Assembly (NCBI GenBank): GCA_934293835.1
Contig: CAKQZO010000004.1
Coordinates: forward strand, 1 to 31,900
From: an uncultured Lacticaseibacillus sp.
GTDB taxonomy: Bacteria; Bacillota; Bacilli; Lactobacillales; Lactobacillaceae
Reading direction: 5' to 3'
DNA: 31,900 nucleotides
In this document: piece by piece, positions 24,664-31,900 of the stretch
Layout: each line of letters begins with the position of its first letter
Numbering within the stretch: position 1 is the stretch's first letter
Position numbers and translations under genes: made by a program
The notes under the pieces: generated by a model
The model's database searches: none
What the model saw: the letters and a program-made list of their open reading frames with translations, nothing else
What the model was told of the DNA's origin: nothing

Positions 24664-25128
24664 ATGCAAAATCAATTACCCCCGCAGATCAAGCGGGTAT
24701 GGCAGGTTCGCGCGGCGATCGACGGCGTGATTTGGCTGATCATCGCGTTGGGCTTGGGCGTTGCCAATCACTTCTGGCACTGGCCGCTGTGGCTGGGCTT
24801 CATCGCCATCGGCGCAGCGGTGTTACATGCCGGGTGCCACTTCGTCTTGATTCCTTACCGCTACAACTTCTGGCGCTATGAGATCACGGCCACCGCGGTG
24901 TATCTGCGTAGTGGGTTCTTGTTTCGTAAATCGACCGCAATTCCAATCACCCGCATTCAAAACGTCACCCTCGAGGCCGGACCCCTTCTGCAATGGCAAC
25001 AGCTCCAGGCAGTACAAGTCCAGACGGCTTCTGATAAACACGAAATCGCCGGGGTGACCTTAGAAGTGGCCAACGCGCTGCGCGAGCAGATCATGCAGCT
25101 GGCCAAGGAGGCCCGCGATGACGCCTAA
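24664..25128 (+). CDS. ydbS: YdbS-type membrane protein with bacterial PH domain
   Basis: A 154-residue protein with two membrane segments (about 19-36 and 40-63) followed by one bacterial PH domain (bPH2), seen in YRYNFWRYEITATAVYLRSGFLFRKSTAIPITRIQNVTLEAGPL. This is the YdbS layout, always paired with YdbT. ATG 24664 was chosen because ATGGAGG lies upstream after a clear promoter. Its last codons overlap the start of ydbT. In Bacillus subtilis the ydbST pair is in an envelope-stress regulon; the molecular function is not established. Confidence 0.85.
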   Translation: MQNQLPPQIKRVWQVRAAIDGVIWLIIALGLGVANHFWHWPLWLGFIAIGAAVLHAGCHFVLIPYRYNFWRYEITATAVYLRSGFLFRKSTAIPITRIQNVTLEAGPLLQWQQLQAVQVQTASDKHEIAGVTLEVANALREQIMQLAKEARDDA

Positions 25129-26599
25129 ACGCTTGCCGCTTTTGGCTTTGCCCCTCATGATCATCAACGAGATCAAGACTTGGTATTTCTTGATCTTGCT
25201 CATCGCCGCCAATGGCTTGCGCGGCCGGTTCGGCTGGCTCGAGATTTTGGGTATTATTGGCGTCATCGCTGTAATCGTCGGCTTCGCCCTCATCCGCTAC
25301 TGGCGCTTCACCTATGCGCTAGAGGGACAGGCAGTCACCATCAACTCCGGGCTCTTCGTCAAAAAGGCCCGCCATATTCCCTACGCCAATATTCAGACGC
25401 TCCGTCGGCAACAATGGTTCTTCCTCCAGCCATTCGGCTTGGAAAGCCTGAGCATCGAAACGTCTGGACAAGAAAGCAAATCCGGCGAAGGCACCTTGTT
25501 CGCCGTTCCGCTCAGCGTCGCAGAGGCCATCGAAGCCCGCAGGCACCAGCACCCCGCAACCGCGCCAGCCACGCCGACCCCGCAGGTCACCGAAGCGAAG
25601 TCTTCGCAGACGATTTATCACATCAACGGTCGCGACCTCAACATCTATGCGTTGACAAGCCTCGGTTTCTTGCCGATTTTAGCCGTCGTCGGTGGGGCCT
25701 ACAACAAACTCGACGATCTGATTCCCCACACATGGCGGGACCGCGCCGTCGATAGTCTCGCGCACCTTGCCGTACTCGTCATCGTGGGCTTAGTAGTCGC
25801 CGCGATCGTTCTGGCCATTTTCGTCTCATATATGAACTTGTTGCAACGCTACTATCACTTCACGCTCGAACGCGATGCCAACACCTTGACGGCGACGCGC
25901 GGCCTTTTCAAGCGCAACACGGTCAGTGTCCGGCTGGTCCGGGTTCAAGCCATTCAACTACAACAAAGCATCCTGCGGCAGCTTTTCGGCCTGACCACGG
26001 TCCAAGCCCTCACCGCCAGCAACGCGGCCGACGATGAAAGCAACAACGACCTCGTGTTAATGCCTGTCGTGCCAACCAAGCAAGTCTACTCGGCCATGCA
26101 TCCGTTCGTTGGCTGGCTGCCCACGGCCGCCCCGACTCTGACGAAGGTGCCTAAAAGCAGTTATTTCTATTATATCCGCAACATCGTCTTGCCTCACCTG
26201 ATCATCGTCGCGATTCTCGTCGGCTTGGTGGTCGCCTTCGGCCGCAACTGGCTGTGGCTATGCGTCATCGGGGCACTGCTCTGGCTGCTTTTGGCGGCCT
26301 TGCAAGGCCGCTATGCCGCGCGCAACGCAGGCGTCGCGATCATTGACGACCACCGTCTCGCCATTCAAACCGGTAATGTGTGGACGCGGACGCAATACAT
26401 TGTCCGCCGGGAAAATATCCAGTCGTTGACTGCGGCCTCTAGCCTCTGGTTAGACAAACACGCTAAGGCGCATCTGCGCGTGAATGTTCGCCGCGGCGAC
26501 GGCAACAAGCAGCTCGAGGTCCGCTACCTCGACGCGGCAACGGTCACCCGCGTCTTGGCGTGGTATCAACCGACCGATGCACATCGGCAAATTTTCTGA
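25118..26599 (+). CDS. ydbT: YdbT-type membrane protein with repeated bacterial PH domains
   Basis: A 493-residue membrane protein with alternating membrane pairs and bPH2 domains: first after residue 63 (RFTYALEGQAVTINSGLFVKKARHIPYANIQTL), second around 240-300 (YHFTLERDANTLTATRGLFKRNTVSVRLVRVQAI) and third near 400-480 (ARNAGVAIIDDHRLAIQTG ... RRENIQSL). The repeat of x-GLF-K-x(3)-I/V-P motifs is plain. AAGGAGG precedes the ATG, which overlaps ydbS by 11 bp. The two proteins likely form one membrane complex. Confidence 0.88.
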   Translation: MTPKRLPLLALPLMIINEIKTWYFLILLIAANGLRGRFGWLEILGIIGVIAVIVGFALIRYWRFTYALEGQAVTINSGLFVKKARHIPYANIQTLRRQQWFFLQPFGLESLSIETSGQESKSGEGTLFAVPLSVAEAIEARRHQHPATAPATPTPQVTEAKSSQTIYHINGRDLNIYALTSLGFLPILAVVGGAYNKLDDLIPHTWRDRAVDSLAHLAVLVIVGLVVAAIVLAIFVSYMNLLQRYYHFTLERDANTLTATRGLFKRNTVSVRLVRVQAIQLQQSILRQLFGLTTVQALTASNAADDESNNDLVLMPVVPTKQVYSAMHPFVGWLPTAAPTLTKVPKSSYFYYIRNIVLPHLIIVAILVGLVVAFGRNWLWLCVIGALLWLLLAALQGRYAARNAGVAIIDDHRLAIQTGNVWTRTQYIVRRENIQSLTAASSLWLDKHAKAHLRVNVRRGDGNKQLEVRYLDAATVTRVLAWYQPTDAHRQIF

Positions 26600-26735
26600 A
26601 AATAATGCTTACGCCGGCTTTGTTTTTCTGGTAACGTTAGTAACTGCTGTGGACGACAACTTTTGTCGATTGGTTCCGTATAGGCCGTTTGGCTGACTCT
26701 ACCTGCCAAAATTCCGAGTCCACACAGGAGTAAAC

Positions 26736-27218
26736 ATGCCTAAAAACTTTAAAGAAGAAATCTTCTTCAGTCTCATCATGGCCGGTCTGATGGTTTTCGT
26801 CATGGCAGGCTACAACGTCGCCTTAACTGATGGCTTCTCTGACGGTTATGTCTTGGAAGTCCTTCGCGGCTATCCGCTGGCGCTGCTGATTGCCTTGATC
26901 CTCGACCTCGGAGTTGTCGGGCCGACCGCCAAAAAGGTGTTTTTCAACCACATCTTCCAGCCTGAGATGGAACAAAAGCCAGCAATCATCGGCATCTGCA
27001 TCTCAATCTTGATGGTTGCCGGAATGGTAACCTTGATGTCCGCATTTGGGATGATCGTCACCCACAACTTCGCCGGGAACATCGCCTTGACCTACCTGCA
27101 CACCTGGATTTTCAACCTGTTCATGGCACTGCCATTGCAACTACTGATCGTCGGCCCAATCGCCCGCGCTGCCTTAGCTGCTTTCCAAAACCGTGGAACA
27201 ACCGCCGAAGTAGACTAA
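26736..27218 (+). CDS. DUF2798-family membrane protein
   Basis: A 160-residue protein with four membrane segments in two similar halves: FFSLIMAGLMVFVMAGYNVAL with LLIALILDLGVVGPTAKKVF, and IGICISILMVAGMVTLMSAFG with FNLFMALPLQLLIVGPIARA. The repeated 'P-LALLIAL...VGPxA' pattern is that of tandem DUF2798 domains, of unknown function. CAGGAG precedes the ATG. A single palindromic repeat fragment and a strong terminator follow. Confidence 0.8.
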   Translation: MPKNFKEEIFFSLIMAGLMVFVMAGYNVALTDGFSDGYVLEVLRGYPLALLIALILDLGVVGPTAKKVFFNHIFQPEMEQKPAIIGICISILMVAGMVTLMSAFGMIVTHNFAGNIALTYLHTWIFNLFMALPLQLLIVGPIARAALAAFQNRGTTAEVD

Positions 27219-27221
27219 GCT

Positions 27222-27266
27222 CACAGAGCGAAGCGAGGCGGGCTTAGCGGGTCGGATAGCTCGACT
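27222..27266 (+). repeat. Shortened single palindromic repeat unit
   Basis: This contains the head (CAGAGCGAAGCGAGGCGGG), the start of core type 2 (CTTAGCGGGTCGGATAGC) and jumps directly to the tail (TAGCTCGAC), so most of the hairpin is deleted. It begins within a few bases of the DUF2798 stop codon, like the arrays at 20.4 and 31.0 kb. Confidence 0.65.
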
Positions 27267-27283
27267 ACGCACAGCGTGCACCT

Positions 27284-27345
27284 TAAAAATCAAAAACGGC
27301 ATTCCTGACGCAATTGTCGGGGATGTCGTTTTTGATTTTTCTTTG
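27284..27345. terminator. Bidirectional terminator
   Basis: AAAAATCAAAAACGGCAT and ATGTCGTTTTTGATTTTT make a long stem with small bulges, with T runs on either strand. It ends the DUF2798 transcript. Confidence 0.88.
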
Positions 27346-27547
27346 CGAAAACTACTACGATTTTCACAGCAAAGCATCATTTCATGGCAGGAGTTTAACG
27401 GTCTTGTATCGTTTATGAATGCCAGCCGCTTTTAGCGGCCTGCATAGACGTCGTGGTTGCACACGGCGTTTTTTCTATGCCTAAATTATACCGTGGTCAT
27501 CCACTGAAGAAAACCCGAGCCATGCCGAGGTTTTTCGCAGATTTCTC
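27346..27547. other. Intergenic stretch with two hairpins, no gene seen
   Basis: CCGC-TTTTA-GCGG (about 27425-27438) is followed by ACGTCGTG...CACGGCGT with a six-T tail (27448-27474), which looks like a second plus-strand terminator preceded by a stable hairpin. There is no gene it would end after the strong terminator at 27284-27345, so a short transcript may start in this stretch. No convincing promoter was found. Confidence 0.4.
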
Positions 27548-27576
27548 TTACACCTACTCGAGTTATCTGGTATGAT
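27548..27576 (+). promoter_or_regulatory. Promoter of the DHA2 efflux gene
   Basis: -35 TTACAC (27548-27553), 17 bases, -10 TATGAT (27571-27576) with an extended TGG. Transcription should start near 27583. Confidence 0.7.
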
Positions 27577-27582
27577 AACCAA

Positions 27583-27704
27583 CCGTAAACTGCAATGATT
27601 ATGATCGCCTCAAGGCTCCGCCTATTTGCCTTGAGGTTTCACGCCATGGCCTTATGCTGTGGCGTTTTTTTGCGGAAAAATGAAGTAAAGGAGTTTGTTT
27701 ACCC
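27583..27704 (+). promoter_or_regulatory. Attenuator leader of the DHA2 efflux gene
   Basis: The leader holds a perfect 9-bp hairpin (CCTCAAGGC 27608-27616 with GCCTTGAGG 27628-27636), then a terminator hairpin (ACGCCA...TGGCGT, 27641-27665) with seven T, 33 bases before the efflux start. A short frame starting MIMIASRLRLFALRFH (ATG 27595) runs through the first hairpin. This is the layout of drug-induced attenuation, where a stalled ribosome on the leader peptide prevents termination. The leader has no strong ribosome binding site, so a protein- or ligand-controlled switch is also possible. Confidence 0.55.
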
Positions 27705-29120
27705 ATGGAATTATCACAGTCTATGCCGAAGGCGCGCGTCCAAATCGCGCATCCGGCGCTGGCGATGGTCGGTTTGATGATCGGCTCGTTCGTCGGGATG
27801 TTTTCTGAAACCGCGTTGAATATCGCGTTACCGTCTCTGATGACGGCGCTCGGTGTCACTCAAGGTACCGTGCAATGGCTCGTCACCGGCTACATGCTCG
27901 TCATCGGCATCTGCATGCCACTATCAAGCCTATTGACGAAGCACTTCACCACCAAAAAAATTGTCCTTTTCGCCTTAGGGGCCTTCATCATCGGTTCGAT
28001 CATCTCGGCGTTGGGCACCAGCTTTCCGGTCGTCTTGTTCGGGCGGATGGTCCAAGGAATCGGGACCGGCCTTGTGTTACCGCTGATGTTTTCGGTCGCG
28101 TTACTGATTTTTCCGCCGCATAAACTCGGGACGGTCATGGGGATGGCCGCGCTCGTCATCATGTTCGCCCCTGCCATCGGCCCGACGATCACCGGCTTGT
28201 TGCTTGCCAAGTTATCCTGGCACTTCATCTTCTGGTTGTTCGTGCCGTTCTTAGTTATCGCTTTCGTTTTTGCCGCAATCAATCTCGACAACGTCTACGA
28301 ACAGACCCAGACACCGGTCGATTGGCTGTCGATCATCGAATCGACCATCGGGTTTGCCGGGATCGTTATCGGCGCCTCGTCCGCCGCTTCTGCCGGCTGG
28401 CTGTCAGCGCGTGTGCTAATTGCCTTGATCGTCGGCATTATCGCCTTAGCGCTATACGCTAAGCGGCAACTCGGCTTAGAAAAGCCGATGTTGAACTTGC
28501 ATGTCTTCAACACTCGCCGCTTCACGGTCGGCACGCTGCTAGTCATGCTTGATTTCGGGGTCATCTTAGCCTCGATGTACCTGTTACCGATGTTCTTACA
28601 GCGCGTTATGCACCTGCCAGTCGCCTTGACCGGGATCGTGATGTTACCAGGTGGGATCGTCAACGCCGCCGTCTCGGCGATCGCCGGGCGGATGTACGAC
28701 ACGCATGGCGCCAAGTGGCTGAGCCGTATCGGTTTCATCATCGCGATTATCGGGGTCGGCATTCTTTTGTCCGCCAACGCCCACAGCTCCTTGGCCTGGG
28801 TCATCTTCGGCCACGTTGTCTTGATGATTGGCGCGCCGCTGGCCATGTCGCCTTCTCAGACCTACGGATTGAACAGCCTTGAAGGTGCCCAAAGCGCCGA
28901 TGGGTCGGCGATCTTGAACACCTTGCAACAAATCGTCGGCGCGGTGGCGACCGCGATCGCTACCTCGATGATCGCCTTGGGTAGCGCGCAACAGGCCGGC
29001 ACCGCCGGGTTAACCAGCGGGAGCCACTACGGTTTCATCTTCGTCTTGCTTCTGGCAATCGTCGCGCTGGTCGTTTCCTTCCAAGTCCAAGCCCCTGCTA
29101 CAAGCAAAGATGCCGAATAG
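27705..29120 (+). CDS. MFS efflux transporter, DHA2 (EmrB/QacA) family
   Basis: A 471-residue transporter with about 14 membrane segments. The N-terminal FSETALNIALPSLMTALGVTQGTVQWLVTGYML pattern and the LFGRMVQGIGTGLVLPLMF segment (motif C region) identify the 14-TMS DHA2 drug:proton antiporter family. AAAGGAG precedes the ATG. Its leader holds a terminator-type attenuator, which hints at induction by a toxic compound. The exported compound is unknown. It forms a single-gene unit before the third ABC operon. Confidence 0.88.
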   Translation: MELSQSMPKARVQIAHPALAMVGLMIGSFVGMFSETALNIALPSLMTALGVTQGTVQWLVTGYMLVIGICMPLSSLLTKHFTTKKIVLFALGAFIIGSIISALGTSFPVVLFGRMVQGIGTGLVLPLMFSVALLIFPPHKLGTVMGMAALVIMFAPAIGPTITGLLLAKLSWHFIFWLFVPFLVIAFVFAAINLDNVYEQTQTPVDWLSIIESTIGFAGIVIGASSAASAGWLSARVLIALIVGIIALALYAKRQLGLEKPMLNLHVFNTRRFTVGTLLVMLDFGVILASMYLLPMFLQRVMHLPVALTGIVMLPGGIVNAAVSAIAGRMYDTHGAKWLSRIGFIIAIIGVGILLSANAHSSLAWVIFGHVVLMIGAPLAMSPSQTYGLNSLEGAQSADGSAILNTLQQIVGAVATAIATSMIALGSAQQAGTAGLTSGSHYGFIFVLLLAIVALVVSFQVQAPATSKDAE

Positions 29121-29143
29121 TGTGAGGATAAGATGAGATTTCA

Positions 29144-29172
29144 TTGACATCTTCATTAAACCAAGATAATAT
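29144..29172 (+). promoter_or_regulatory. Promoter of the third ABC operon
   Basis: -35 TTGACA (29144-29149), 17 bases, -10 TAATAT (29167-29172). It starts within 25 bases of the efflux gene's stop codon and leads straight into the T-box. Confidence 0.85.
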
Positions 29173-29178
29173 GAGTAA

Positions 29179-29459
29179 CAATATTTGACGTTCTCGAAGA
29201 TGAGTACGTTGCGCTATTCTTCAAGAGAGGCCCTGGGTGGTGAAAAGGGTCAGATGCCGCAACCGAAGATGGTCTTCTTGAGTCTTTGACGACGAGCAAT
29301 CGTGAGTCGTCAACGGGCACTCCCGTTATTGAGCCTGGGTATTCCTGTTCGGAGTACCTGCAAAGGAAGTTAGCGCGAGCTGGCTTCGAACCCAAGGTGG
29401 TAACGCGGAGATAACGCCGTCCTTGGCTAGTGCTGTCACTAGTCGAGGGCGGCGTTTTC
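29179..29459 (+). promoter_or_regulatory. Methionine T-box leader of the third ABC operon
   Basis: GAAGATGAGTACGTTGCG on the 5' side pairs with CGCAAC and TCTTCTTGAG on the 3' side, leaving GAAGATGG with ATG at 29269-29271 as specifier. AGAGAGGCCCTGGGTGG is the GA-rich element of stem I. A hairpin TTGACGAC/GTCGTCAA and CGGG/CCCG follow. The T-box sequence AAGGTGGTAACGCGG (29394-29408) and the terminator (AACGCCG...CGGCGTT with TTTTCTTT, 29413-29459) close the leader. It differs in sequence from the other three leaders but has the same specifier loop. Confidence 0.87.
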
Positions 29460-29531
29460 TTTGGCTGGCATAACGGGTACAATTAATCCTTGTAAGCCTC
29501 ATTTTTATCTCAACATGGAGGAACCAAATCA

Positions 29532-30245
29532 ATGTGGAAAATCATCACCGACTCGACGCCGCAACTGATCGTCGCCGGCCTTAAATACACGATTCCGATT
29601 GCGATCATCTCGTTCATCATTGGATTGATCATCGCCTTAGTGGTCGCCTTGACCCGCATCAGTGCCAAACGCGGCGCTTTCAGCATCTTGCGCGGCATCG
29701 CCAGCTTCTATGTCTGGCTGTTTCGGAGCACGCCGCTATTAGTCCAGCTGTTCATCGTCTACTTCGGCCTGCCTTACCTCATCATCCCGGGCCTTTTCCC
29801 CAACGGGATCAAGCTCGATCCTTATACCGCCGGGATTATTACCTTCTCTTTGAACACCGGCGCGTACTGTGCCGAAACCGTGCGGGCGGCGCTGTTGTCC
29901 GTGCCGGAAGGTCAATGGGAGGCGGCCTATGCGATCGGCATGCCGCGGGCATTGGTGCTTCGCCGCATCATCATTCCGCAAGCCTTGCGCATCGCACTGC
30001 CGCCTCTGTCCAACTCCTTCATCGGTCTGGTCAAAGACACCAGCTTAGCGGCATCGATCACCATCGTCGAAATGTTCGAAGTCAGCCAACAGATCGCGGC
30101 GGCGAACTATCAGCCGCTGTTGATGTACTCCCTGGTCGCCTTGATCTACGCCGTCTTCTGCACCGTCTTGTCTTGGTTGCAAAAATGGCTGGAGAAGAAA
30201 TCGTCTGCCTACCTGTTGCCGACTCAAGGAGGGGCTAACTCATGA
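29532..30245 (+). CDS. Amino-acid ABC transporter permease
   Basis: A 237-residue permease with AGLKYTIPIAIISFIIGLII, FRSTPLLVQLFIVYFGLPYL and the EAA loop WEAAYAIGMPRALVLRRIIIPQ. Only one permease gene is present in this operon, so it probably works as a homodimer. ATGGAGGAACC precedes the ATG. It overlaps the ATPase gene by four bases (ATGA). Confidence 0.92.
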   Translation: MWKIITDSTPQLIVAGLKYTIPIAIISFIIGLIIALVVALTRISAKRGAFSILRGIASFYVWLFRSTPLLVQLFIVYFGLPYLIIPGLFPNGIKLDPYTAGIITFSLNTGAYCAETVRAALLSVPEGQWEAAYAIGMPRALVLRRIIIPQALRIALPPLSNSFIGLVKDTSLAASITIVEMFEVSQQIAAANYQPLLMYSLVALIYAVFCTVLSWLQKWLEKKSSAYLLPTQGGANS

Positions 30246-30982
30246 TCTCAGTTGAGAATTTATCCAAAAGCTTCGGGGATAACATCGTGTTGAACAACAT
30301 CTCCACGACCTTCCCCGAGCGCGAAACAACCGTCATCTTAGGGCCTTCTGGTTCCGGGAAATCGACCTTCTTGCGGAGCCTGAACCTGCTGGAACACCCA
30401 GAAGGCGGCACCTTACACCTCGATGATCTGACGATCGACTACGCCCAGCAAATTTCTAGTAAAACCACGCTGGCCGCGCGCCAATACACGGAAATGGTCT
30501 TTCAGAGCTTCAACCTTTTTCCTCATCTGACCGTCTTGAAAAATATCATCGAAGGCCCTGTTCACGTCCTCAAAACGCCTAAAGACAAGGCCATCAAAGA
30601 AGCCCGCGAACTGCTCGCCAGCGTCGGACTGGCAGACAAGGCCGATGCCTTCCCCGCACAACTCTCTGGTGGCCAAGCACAGCGGGTCGCCATCGCCCGC
30701 TCGCTGGCGATGCATCCCCGCTACATTTTGCTCGACGAACCGACCAGTGCGCTTGACCCCGAACTAGAACTAGAAGTCTTGAAGGTCCTCTTGAAGATCC
30801 ATAACGAAGAACAGTCGATGATCATCGTCACTCACAACATGGCCTTCGCCAAGCAAGTCGCCAACAAAATCCTTTTCTTGGAGCACGGCGTCATGCGCTA
30901 CGACGGCCCCACCGCAGGCTTCTTCGCCTCCGATGACGAGCGCATCAAGAACTTCATCGCCTCCATGACGTTCACACTATAA
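30242..30982 (+). CDS. Amino-acid ABC transporter ATP-binding protein
   Basis: A 246-residue ABC ATPase: Walker A GPSGSGKS (34-41), signature LSGGQAQR (141-148), Walker B YILLDEPTSALD (161-172). Overlaps the permease stop by four bases with AAGGAGG upstream. Its TAA stop is the first part of the repeat array TAACCAGAGCG. Confidence 0.93.
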   Translation: MISVENLSKSFGDNIVLNNISTTFPERETTVILGPSGSGKSTFLRSLNLLEHPEGGTLHLDDLTIDYAQQISSKTTLAARQYTEMVFQSFNLFPHLTVLKNIIEGPVHVLKTPKDKAIKEARELLASVGLADKADAFPAQLSGGQAQRVAIARSLAMHPRYILLDEPTSALDPELELEVLKVLLKIHNEEQSMIIVTHNMAFAKQVANKILFLEHGVMRYDGPTAGFFASDDERIKNFIASMTFTL

Positions 30983-31467
30983 CCAGAGCGCAGTGGCGCG
31001 CATTTAGCGCGTAGCGTAACGTGTGCGGTTGGCGGAGCGGATTTATCCGCTTAGTCAATCGTGCCGTTAGGCCTAGCGCGTTGCGCCACGTAGCTCGACG
31101 ATAACCAGAGCGAAACAGGACGGACTTAGGCATGTGTATAAGAAAGCGTGGGCGCCGTGCCGGCAACGCCGGTGCAAGCACGCGATTGCTTATACGCAAT
31201 ACCGTTGTCCTGTGTAGCTCGACGATAACCAGAGCGCAGTGGCGCGCATTTAGCTGGGAGTCTAAGACAGGGTGCCGCAGTGATGCGAAGCATCGCAAAG
31301 GTACCATGACTTAGACAGCCCAGCGTTGCGCCGCGTAGCTCGACGATAACCAGAGTGCAGTGGCGCGCATTTAGCTGGGAGTCTAAGGCAGGGTGCCGCA
31401 GTGATCCGAAGCATCGCAAAGGCGCCATGACTTAGACAGCCCAGCGTTGCGCCGCGTAACTCGACGA
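30981..31467 (+). repeat. Array of four palindromic repeat units
   Basis: Four head-to-tail units of 120-124 bp: A 30981-31102, B 31103-31226, C 31227-31347, D 31348-31467. Each opens with AACCAGAGCG (AACCAGAGTG in D) and ends with TAGCTCGACGAT (TAACTCGACGAT in D). Core types are 3 (A), 4 (B: CTTAGGCATGTGTATAAG ... CTTATACGCAATACCG), 1 (C) and 1 (D). C and D differ at only a few positions, a recent tandem duplication. Each unit can fold end to end (for example GTCTAAG/CTTAGAC, CTGGG/CCCAG and GGCGC/GCGCC in C). It lies between the ATPase and substrate-binding genes of one operon. Confidence 0.85.
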
Positions 31468-31545
31468 TCTGCAAATAATCGGTTTGAAGCCATGTACTCA
31501 ATTGATTTAAGTCCACAAAAGTATTTAAAAAAAGGGGTAATCATT

Positions 31546-31900
31546 ATGTCAAAGAAAACCATTTTCCGCAGCATCGTCGCCGCCGCGGCGCTGATCGCGA
31601 CCACCGCCGGGCTTGCCGCATGCTCTAGCACCAGCAAATCAAGCAGCGACACGAAAACTACCTACAAATCCGAATTGGTGAAGAAAAATACCCTCACCGT
31701 CGGGACCGAAGGGGAATACAAGCCTTATGCCTACCGTGACAACGGCAAGATGACTGGGTTTGAAGTCGAGTTGGCCAAGGCAATTGGCAAGAAGATGGGC
31801 GTTAAGGTCAACATCGTGCCAACCAAGTGGGACTCGTTAATTGCCGGGGTCGGCTCTGGCCGCTTCGATCTTGCGATGGACAACATCACCGCCACTGCAG
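31546..31900 (+). CDS. Amino-acid ABC transporter substrate-binding lipoprotein (partial)
   Basis: Open to the window end (118 codons seen). Signal peptide with lipobox LAAC (Cys26), a Ser/Thr linker, then the start of a family 3 binding domain (LTVGTEGEYKPYAYRDNGKMTGFEVELAKAIGKKMG; FDLAMDNITAT). AAAAGGGG precedes the ATG. It belongs with the permease and ATPase genes upstream, from which it is separated by the four-unit repeat array. Confidence 0.9.
   Translation, partial: MSKKTIFRSIVAAAALIATTAGLAACSSTSKSSSDTKTTYKSELVKKNTLTVGTEGEYKPYAYRDNGKMTGFEVELAKAIGKKMGVKVNIVPTKWDSLIAGVGSGRFDLAMDNITATA

Noticed and set aside
31126..31652. Overlapping minus-strand open frames of 84-100 codons across the right-hand array
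   Set aside because: They arise because tandem repeats keep one frame open; translations repeat with the units and have no start signals.

Overview
The window looks like chromosome from a fairly GC-rich member of the Lactobacillaceae (Lacticaseibacillus or Schleiferilactobacillus-like). Evidence: Gls24/Asp23-AmaP stress operon, strong AGGAGG ribosome binding sites, TTGACA/TATAAT-type promoters with 17-bp spacers, methionine T-box leaders, cre-like operators and many amino-acid ABC transporters. No rRNA, tRNA, CRISPR array or prophage module was seen; only the last codons of an IS30-type transposase appear at the left edge. The genus is an inference.

Region 1 (0-15 kb). A LacI-family regulator is divergent from a cytoplasmic heparinase II/III-family lyase whose promoter carries a cre/LacI-like operator. 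A GshA-like ligase and a five-gene envelope-stress operon (GlsB-like protein, AmaP, DUF2273, two Asp23/Gls24 proteins) follow, then a 44-residue membrane peptide gene and a divergent CorA-type transporter. Next come an MFS transporter plus FAD-dependent oxidoreductase operon with a divergent AraC regulator. Between 12.76 and 13.28 kb lies a stand-alone transcription unit of about 520 nt on the minus strand: good promoter, strong terminator, many stems, no convincing ORF. Divergent from it is a two-gene operon of unknown proteins.

Region 2 (15-32 kb). Three polar-amino-acid-type ABC systems (15.6-19.7, 20.5-23.4, 29.5-window end) are each preceded by a T-box leader. In all of them the specifier loop can be folded so that the specifier is AUG (methionine). 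The first operon starts with a UroD-superfamily protein that has the His-x-Cys...Cys zinc motif of thiol methyltransferases, and ends with a fragment of an ATC-hydrolase-like gene and a fourth T-box that has lost its antiterminator. Together this suggests a sulfur-amino-acid uptake and homocysteine-methylation regulon. Between the operons are a small hypothetical gene, a YdbS/YdbT membrane PH-domain pair, a DUF2798 membrane protein and a DHA2 efflux pump behind a probable attenuator leader.

The right half also holds a family of about 120-bp palindromic repeats arranged head-to-tail (3, 2, 1 and 4 units at four sites). They share fixed ends (AACCAGAGCG ... TAGCTCGACGA) but have several interchangeable core types. 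Two arrays begin exactly at a stop codon of an ABC-transporter gene, and one lies inside the long 5' leader of another. The repeat family, the large structured RNA unit and the methionine T-box/methyltransferase regulon are the most interesting items.
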